A stretch of DNA of 64,000 bases, from the NCBI GenBank assembly GCA_900074885.1, contig FJUW01000022.1, positions 124,001-188,000 on the forward strand, written 5' to 3'. This document shows, piece by piece, positions 58,264 through 64,000 of this stretch. This DNA comes from Rhynchosporium graminicola (Eukaryota > Ascomycota > Leotiomycetes > Helotiales > Ploettnerulaceae). The translations under genes were made by a program, and so were the position numbers. The first letter of the stretch is position 1, and each line of letters opens with the position of its first letter. Below the pieces are notes generated by a model, which was not told where the DNA came from, made no database searches, and saw nothing but the letters and a program-made list of their open reading frames with translations.

Positions 58264-59562
58264 TTTGGTGGATACGAGTAATAGTGAGGTGTCTTTGTTG
58301 ACCGTTCGTATTGCGTTCTTGGGCAGGTGTGGACCAAGAGACTCGGAGGCAGATATAGCAGATGTTGCGAAAAAAACCTGTCGTGAAGATGAGTGTGAAT
58401 AGCCTCGATGATGCGATGCGTAGAGGTTGTATTTAGATAAGGTGCAATGTGATAAATACTAATGTCGATGTTAGGTAGGGTGGCCAGACAGCACCCGACC
58501 CACCTCAGGAGAGGCACCTGCATCGAGGTTCCTCATTCGAGGGGCACGCCTGCCTGCGCGGTGACGTACGTCGGGTCATGTGCGCGCCATTCTCACTCAC
58601 ATTCTGCGACAGTAGCGCGGTCCCTGAGATGATCCACACCCCACACCCCACATCTACCATCCCAGCCCAGCCATCCTCCTGACAGCGGTCGATCTACTTA
58701 CTACAAGCGTAAAGACGGACGGAGATATTAGACAGACTGGTGGATGCCTTACATTCCTACTGAACTCAAGTCACCGGACCGGTCTTCCGGTCTCACAATC
58801 TTTCTCCTTGGGCACTATGATATTCCAGATTAAGCGTTGACCTTCCCAGTACACTTAGGACTTGTGAAAGGAATTTCCCAGGAAAGAATCGGAAAGATGG
58901 CAAGGTAGATGGAGGCATATAAAGAGGCATAACCGCACGGAGTAAATGGAGGATCAGTACTAGGTCCACTTGAAAGGCCTTGTACATCGATCTACCTGCA
59001 TTTGTAAATCTGCTCCTGGACCACTTTCAAGAGTGTAAGAGTCTGATCTAGGACTGTAGACATCCTCAACTCTTGAGCAACTCTCGCTTTCCTGGGCTTA
59101 GCAAGGTCTTGAATGCACAGATTTATGACACTGCTCATACCTGCAACAACGGTTTCTATCAGACCTCTTTGTTGCTTTCTCTCCTATCTCATGTGAGTCT
59201 TTTTCAGAAGTGATAGGAAGTTATCAGAACACCTATGATAGATAGAGACTTGTTGAACCGCTATCTGAGAACAAAAAACTGGTTAAAGAACTGATTTGGG
59301 CAATCTGAAGACTCTATAGTAGTACAGTAAGACACAAAATTCACTACCTTGAGTTCGTCATGTGCAGAGATGATCCACGACTGCCAAGAACCTCCTATGC
59401 TTGAGCCTGCAGAGACCAGTATTACTCCAGCCCAAAATACTTACGCCATCGCAAAATTTTGTCATAGCTAGCTCAACACTTGAGCTTTTATAGCGACAAA
59501 GATCTATCCAGTCATCCGTGAACTCCAGGTGTAAGATCTGACCCTCCCATCTACTGCTTTTC
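58264..59562. other. Intergenic region
   Basis: About 1.3 kb holding the promoter of the disordered-protein gene and the 3' end of the next. Only short ORFs; nothing else seen. Confidence 0.5.
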
Positions 59563-62406
59563 TCACAGTCCGGCGGCAACAGGGTTGCCTCCATTGACTT
59601 GACCGCCCTTAGAAGGAGAGTTCATGCCAGACTGGGCCGCAATCCGAGCCCGCTGCTGAGTCTCCTGTTGAGCATCCAGGTTTGCCCTTTGCTGTGCCAT
59701 GATTTCCAACTGTGCTGCATTAGAATGATGCGAAACATATCCCGTTGGTGTTTGTGTTTGGGGAATGTATTGCTGTTGGGAAGGTGGTCGTGGAGTCGAT
59801 CCATTCATCGGCGGGCCTTGATTCATTCCATTCTGCCCATTCTGGAGGTATGGGCGACTATTTTGCTGCATTGATGCATTTGGCGTCGGGAAGTTGGATC
59901 GAGGTTGAGTATTCTGAGGCTGAGGACTGTACATCTTCTGTGGCGACGTCTGTCGGTTGAAGCTGGCTCCATTGGCATACTGGTAGCCCATTCCATTTGC
60001 AGCTGGCGGCGCTTGATGAGCATAGCCTGGCTGTTGAGTTTGTCCAGAATATCGGCCGTTCATGTTAGACGCTTGCGGCGTCGATTGCGACATGTGTTGT
60101 GGGAATCCTTGGCTTGGAGGACGCATGTAATTTGACGCAGGTGTTTGCTGATATTGTTGGTTAGATGGTGTATACGGCTGTTGCACGGGTCTTGGGGCTT
60201 GGTGCGAATACGTTGGGGTCCCATAAGATTGGCCGGTACGGTATGGTGCGTTTCCAGGTGGTCTTTGAAGTTGCTGGTAAGGAGCCGGGGACGGTACAGC
60301 TGGTCTCTGCATGTTGACATTATTTGAAGGTGGCCGAATGGGTGTTTGGCTAGCACCATAATATTGCTGTGTTGGGTTTGTCACGGGTCGTGGAGCGGCA
60401 TATTGATTGCCATAAAGCGAGGATGAGCTGCTGCGGTGTACTTGTGGAGGAGCCGCGGGACGCGGAGTTGTAGACGCGGCGTTTATAGCCGCTACCTTAG
60501 CCCTCGATGCTGCTTCGTCTTCCTCCATGACACCCTTGTAGTCATTTGTTTGGATCTCAATCTTCGTGCTGATGCTAAGCTCTGCCAAGCGATCAGGGTC
60601 GAGCTTAGCAACAGCGTATGGGGGCAGAGTTGCAATCATCAAAGTCAGTTGAGACTTGAGAATTTCATAGGTAGCTTGCTCGTGCTCGCTCGGCTTCGTA
60701 GGAGTGCCAATAGCGGTTGTGTCAGGGGCAGATAGCAGACCTGCAGGGCGACTTGACGCATTCATTGACATATGACGGATACGCTGATAGGAGTTCAAAG
60801 TCTCGAGAAGGTCCGAAATCCCTTCGAGGATCTCTTCAACATCTTTTTCTTCGGCGGACTTCTCGGGCAGAGTTTCGGTGCTGACCAAATTGGGATCTAT
60901 GGAATCATTCTCCATCTCCTTCGCAAACTTCTCAAACATGATGAGTTCTTCATCAATCTCAGTTTCCGATGATGGTGTTGGAGGTATGGTGCCTTCCTCA
61001 TCGGTCCATTTCTCTACCAGCTTTCCAAAGTTCTTCTTGCCAACTTGCTGCCACCAGAGTCGGTTCATGACTCCTGCCGGCACGACTGCCGCCGAGTCAT
61101 CTCTTGTCGGAGCAAAACTTGAATACGCACCGCGGAACAACGCCTCAAGCTTAGATGCTTCGGACTCTGCAGGCTCAGCTTCAAGCGAGGGTGTCTTAGA
61201 TGCCACTATACTCAATGCCCTTTCCCGCTGTCTTCGCTTCGTGACTTGCTGTGGAGGCGATGCATTACTGTAATCTAGCCACTGTCCAGACGAGATAGAT
61301 TGCTTAGAATAGCTTGCGCTTCTTGATGTTGGCTCATTGGATGCTGGATGGTACCAGCCGACGGCAGAGGATCGTGTAGTAGCAGTCTTGGAGGGCTTTG
61401 GCGGTTGCAAGGATGGGACAGTTGATGGAATAGGAAAAACCTCGCCCAACGTGGGTACCCGCTTCTTGTCATCGATCATACCAGTGGCCTGAATTGGGAC
61501 GATCTGAGTGGTTGTAATTCCATTGGGAAGCCCTGCTTCACGAATGGTCTGAATGACCTTCCTCTCCTCGCCATCGACCTTGGTTGGAACTTGAAAACTG
61601 GAGAATAATTGCTTGTTGCCTTGCGCATTTCCATAGAACGTCAGTACCGTCCGATTGTCTCCCGAACTAGCGTTTATCTGCGTAATCGCATTTGACCCCG
61701 ACACACTAGTGGCCCCAGGTCTGCTACTGATCGTCGTTGCATTTCCGGACATCGAAGCCAGCTCTCTCCGAACCAACTCGTGCGCGCGCTCCTTAAATGC
61801 TTCAGCATGGACGGAGAGTTCCGACTGGCTCGAAGAAACAGGTATATACTGGTTCCGGGCCGCACCATCAGGAAGCTGGAGCTTATTCTTGATATCGGCG
61901 ACTGCTGCATCGATGTCCTCGAGGACGTCCTTCACATTGTTGTACACATTCGTGGATAGTCGTGTTAGAATTGATGAAGTTTCGCTACCCTCATCAGATT
62001 TCTGGCGCTTCACTTGTGGACCCGATGATGAAGGTCGCTGTGGCAGAGACCGTGATAATATAGAGGGGTTTGTATCGTCCCTGTTGTATCATCAGTATTT
62101 ATTGGTACGCAGTGGTATCTTAAACTGTTGGAAAGCAGAGAGCCAATGTATTTTCAAAGGTGCGCAGTCGGAAAATGCATCGACTTACTCCTTCAATACA
62201 TCGATAAGATCCCTGATCAATCTTTGCGTAACTCCGCTGGATTGTTCTATGACTTCTGCACTCTTTGATCGAAGTGTGTCATTCGAAGTATTAGGGACCC
62301 CAATTACCTCGTCGCGCTTTCTTTTCGCGGAGAGGGACGCATTCGGAGTAGAATCTTGGGACTCAAGGGTCGAAGCGGCGCTCATGACTCCATTCATGGA
62401 AGTCAT
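59563..62406 (-). CDS. Large Q/P-rich conserved protein, probably nuclear, function unknown
   Basis: Two exons, 62406-62189 and 62080-59563, 911 residues. The N-terminal part has a basic stretch (AKRKRDE), helices (VTQRLIRDLIDVLKE) and conserved blocks VKDVLEDIDAAVADIKNKL, AFKERAHELVRREL, VLTFYGNAQGNKQLFSSFQV, GLPNGITTTQIVPIQ and VPTLGEVFP. A middle block (NRLWWQQVGKKNFGKLVEKW, LPPYAVAKLDPDRLAELSIS, TKIEIQTNDYKGVMEEDE) precedes a 300-residue tail rich in Q, P, Y, N and S. The pattern is that of a filamentous-ascomycete nuclear protein, but I cannot name it. The region before the first ATG is also open for about 55 codons without an ATG. Confidence 0.8.
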
Positions 62407-63107
62407 GGCGAGGCGGTTAATATCCTGTAGAGATTCTGCTTCGCGTTGTCGCGAAACGCGATCACAGGAGTAGTGGTTGGGTGGGTGACAGGAGCGACTC
62501 TGCGGGAGCGAGGCGTGGTCGTGATAATCGGTGGTTGGCGAGTGAGTCTGGGAGCAAGCTGATAATCAGAGTGAAATTATTCCCGAAGTCGCGCTTCGAT
62601 CGTGTTGTGTTGGAGAATAAATTATTTGCGGGTAGTTTTCGAAGAGGATGGTTGGTCGACAGTGAGGCTCCGTAGATGGATACAGCCGACGAGTTGAACA
62701 TGGACCTTTTTTGGCGCTAGCCCCGTTTGAGGCGCACGGTCAGGTCGCTTGACTGGCCTAGGAATGAATTCAGTTCATGCAAGGCCTGCTCTGACTTATA
62801 AATATATACGTGATTTTGTTATACTTGTACAAACTGAAAAGCCTTTTTGAACCATAGTTGATCTGCTCGGGAGCGAGCGGTATAGATTTCGAATCCAGGC
62901 GCAGAATTTCAAGCTGTATCATCCATCAAGTATAACGAAAAACAATTTCTTACAGCTAGCTATATCACCCACCTCCTGCTCCTGCACCTGCACTTTTACT
63001 GCTAGATCGATGCCACTGTAAACTATTCTCGACGCCATGCTCTGGACAGTATGAACGAATGCAATCAAGTTTGTTATTCTCAAGATCGGGCAGGCCTTTA
63101 CTGCAAC
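62407..63107. promoter_or_regulatory. Divergent promoter region
   Basis: About 700 bases between the start of the Q/P-rich gene (minus) and the start proposed for the right-end gene (plus). No specific motif was recognised. Confidence 0.4.
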
Positions 63108-64000
63108 ATGCCAACGCTCCCACGATTTCATTTGGCAAGCTCGTAAGTACTTCCTGCTGTTAAAATATATAGCGATTCTCCCTAACAATTTTTCGTCAAG
63201 CTCTCTATCAGGTCTGCGGCCTCAGCTGCCATCCGTCCTATTCAGTCTATTCAACCCACACCCAGAGGTTCCACAACAACGCAATCGGTATCCAGCGGAG
63301 ATGATGGAACACATTCAGACCACATGTTCAAAGTGCGGAGAAGTGAGGCACTGGATGAAGAAGGACCTGCCGGAGCTCAGCGATCCGTTGGAGCATTATA
63401 TCCTACACGCAGCATCGCAGGCTTGAGTATGTCTGGAGCATCATCACAGTGGTGCAATCAACGAACGCGTGAGGACTTTTCTAAAACCGCTGCTTGGAAA
63501 GACAATGCTGTTAGGCGCCCAATAAAATTGAAAACCCAACCGCGTCCCGAGAGCCATTCCCCCGCTACTGCTCTTTCGGAATATCTACAACTTCAAGATG
63601 TTGTGGCAAAGCAGACCTATTGGCGCGATGCTGAGAAGCGATTGCCTCTCAACTCATTGCCGACTATTATATTACACCAGCTTTACATGAACACAATCCC
63701 GAAGGTATAACATTAATTCCTTTCTCCTTCATTCCGTACTGAGATTAATAGGACGACTGGAAGGACGGAGATCTTGCGTACCGCAACAATGCTATCAAAT
63801 GCCTCGAGAGACGTGGTCTGCAGATCGGAGACGTGGAACGCTGGGCATGGATTCTCTCTGGAGATAGCCCTGGTGAAAATGTGAATCGTTTGGTATCGAT
63901 CACCCCGGATCATCCAACAGTTCTCCTTCTGGAGATCCTTCGAAAGGATCTCCTCGATGTTGCAGAATTGAAGAAGCTGCTATTACATGCATGGAACCAT
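63108..64000 (+). CDS. Probable mitochondrial pentatricopeptide-like protein (5' part, cut by window end)
   Basis: Three exons so far: 63108-63142, 63212-63704 and 63752 to beyond 64000. The joined N-terminus MPTLPRFHLASSSAASAAIR is basic and hydroxylated without acids, like a mitochondrial presequence. Later sequence (TALSEYLQLQDVVAKQTYWR, NAIKCLERRGLQIGDVERWA, PTVLLLEILRKDLLDVAELK) is helical and resembles the start of long fungal pentatricopeptide-type proteins. An in-frame ATG at 63051 is an alternative start. Introns have GTAAGT/GTATAA donors, a CCTAAC branch and ATCAG/AATAG acceptors. The family is tentative because most of the protein lies outside. Confidence 0.55.

Overview
This is a stretch of nuclear genome from a filamentous ascomycete (Pezizomycotina). 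The evidence is in the sequence: spliced genes with short introns of about 45-150 bases, GTAAGT/GTATGT donors, CTAAC-like branch sites and A/CAG acceptors, together with typical ascomycete families (a siderophore transporter, a Fig1 protein, a WSC sensor, a homeobox/C2H2 regulator). I suspect Leotiomycetes, but that is an impression I could not test. Exon boundaries were worked out by hand from splice signals, frame continuity and family patterns. They should be close but are unconfirmed by transcripts.

Layout. 199-7499 (all minus): complex I subunit NDUFA13/GRIM-19, the RNA polymerase II CTD phosphatase Fcp1, and a DHH/DHHA1 phosphoesterase. 7500-11602: mostly non-coding, with a tiny spliced ORF candidate, an inverted repeat, and a siderophore-transporter promoter carrying a GATA site that matches the iron-repressor consensus. 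11603-17211: the siderophore transporter (plus), then a homeobox/C2H2 factor and an EVE-domain protein (both minus). 20908-26915: the ARID subunit Swi1 (plus), mitochondrial ribosomal protein mL49 (minus) and eIF3e (plus). 26916-34129: a gene-poor, partly AT-rich stretch. 34130-40817: Fig1 (plus), replication factor Sld2 (minus), a Topors-like RING protein (plus) and a WSC cell-wall sensor (minus). 40818-46930: gene-poor, with a 191-base mariner-type MITE and a decayed coding remnant. 46931-50487: an O-fucosyltransferase-like type II membrane protein and an unknown protein (both minus). 51708-56231: a decay zone holding a broken HpcH/HpaI-aldolase gene and a roughly 3 kb Q/P-rich pseudogene. 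57327-64000: two conserved proteins of unknown function (minus) and the start of a probable mitochondrial protein (plus) cut by the window end.

The genes are mostly housekeeping or regulatory and do not form one pathway. Several are divergent pairs with short shared promoters (mL49/eIF3e, 198 bases; Sld2/RING, 361 bases). I found no biosynthetic cluster, rRNA, convincing tRNA or CRISPR array, and no clear sign of a new multi-gene system. The most informative non-gene signals are the MITE, the two pseudogenes with C-to-T type stops, the SreA-like site, and the 4-base overlap between a short upstream ORF and the swi1 start codon.
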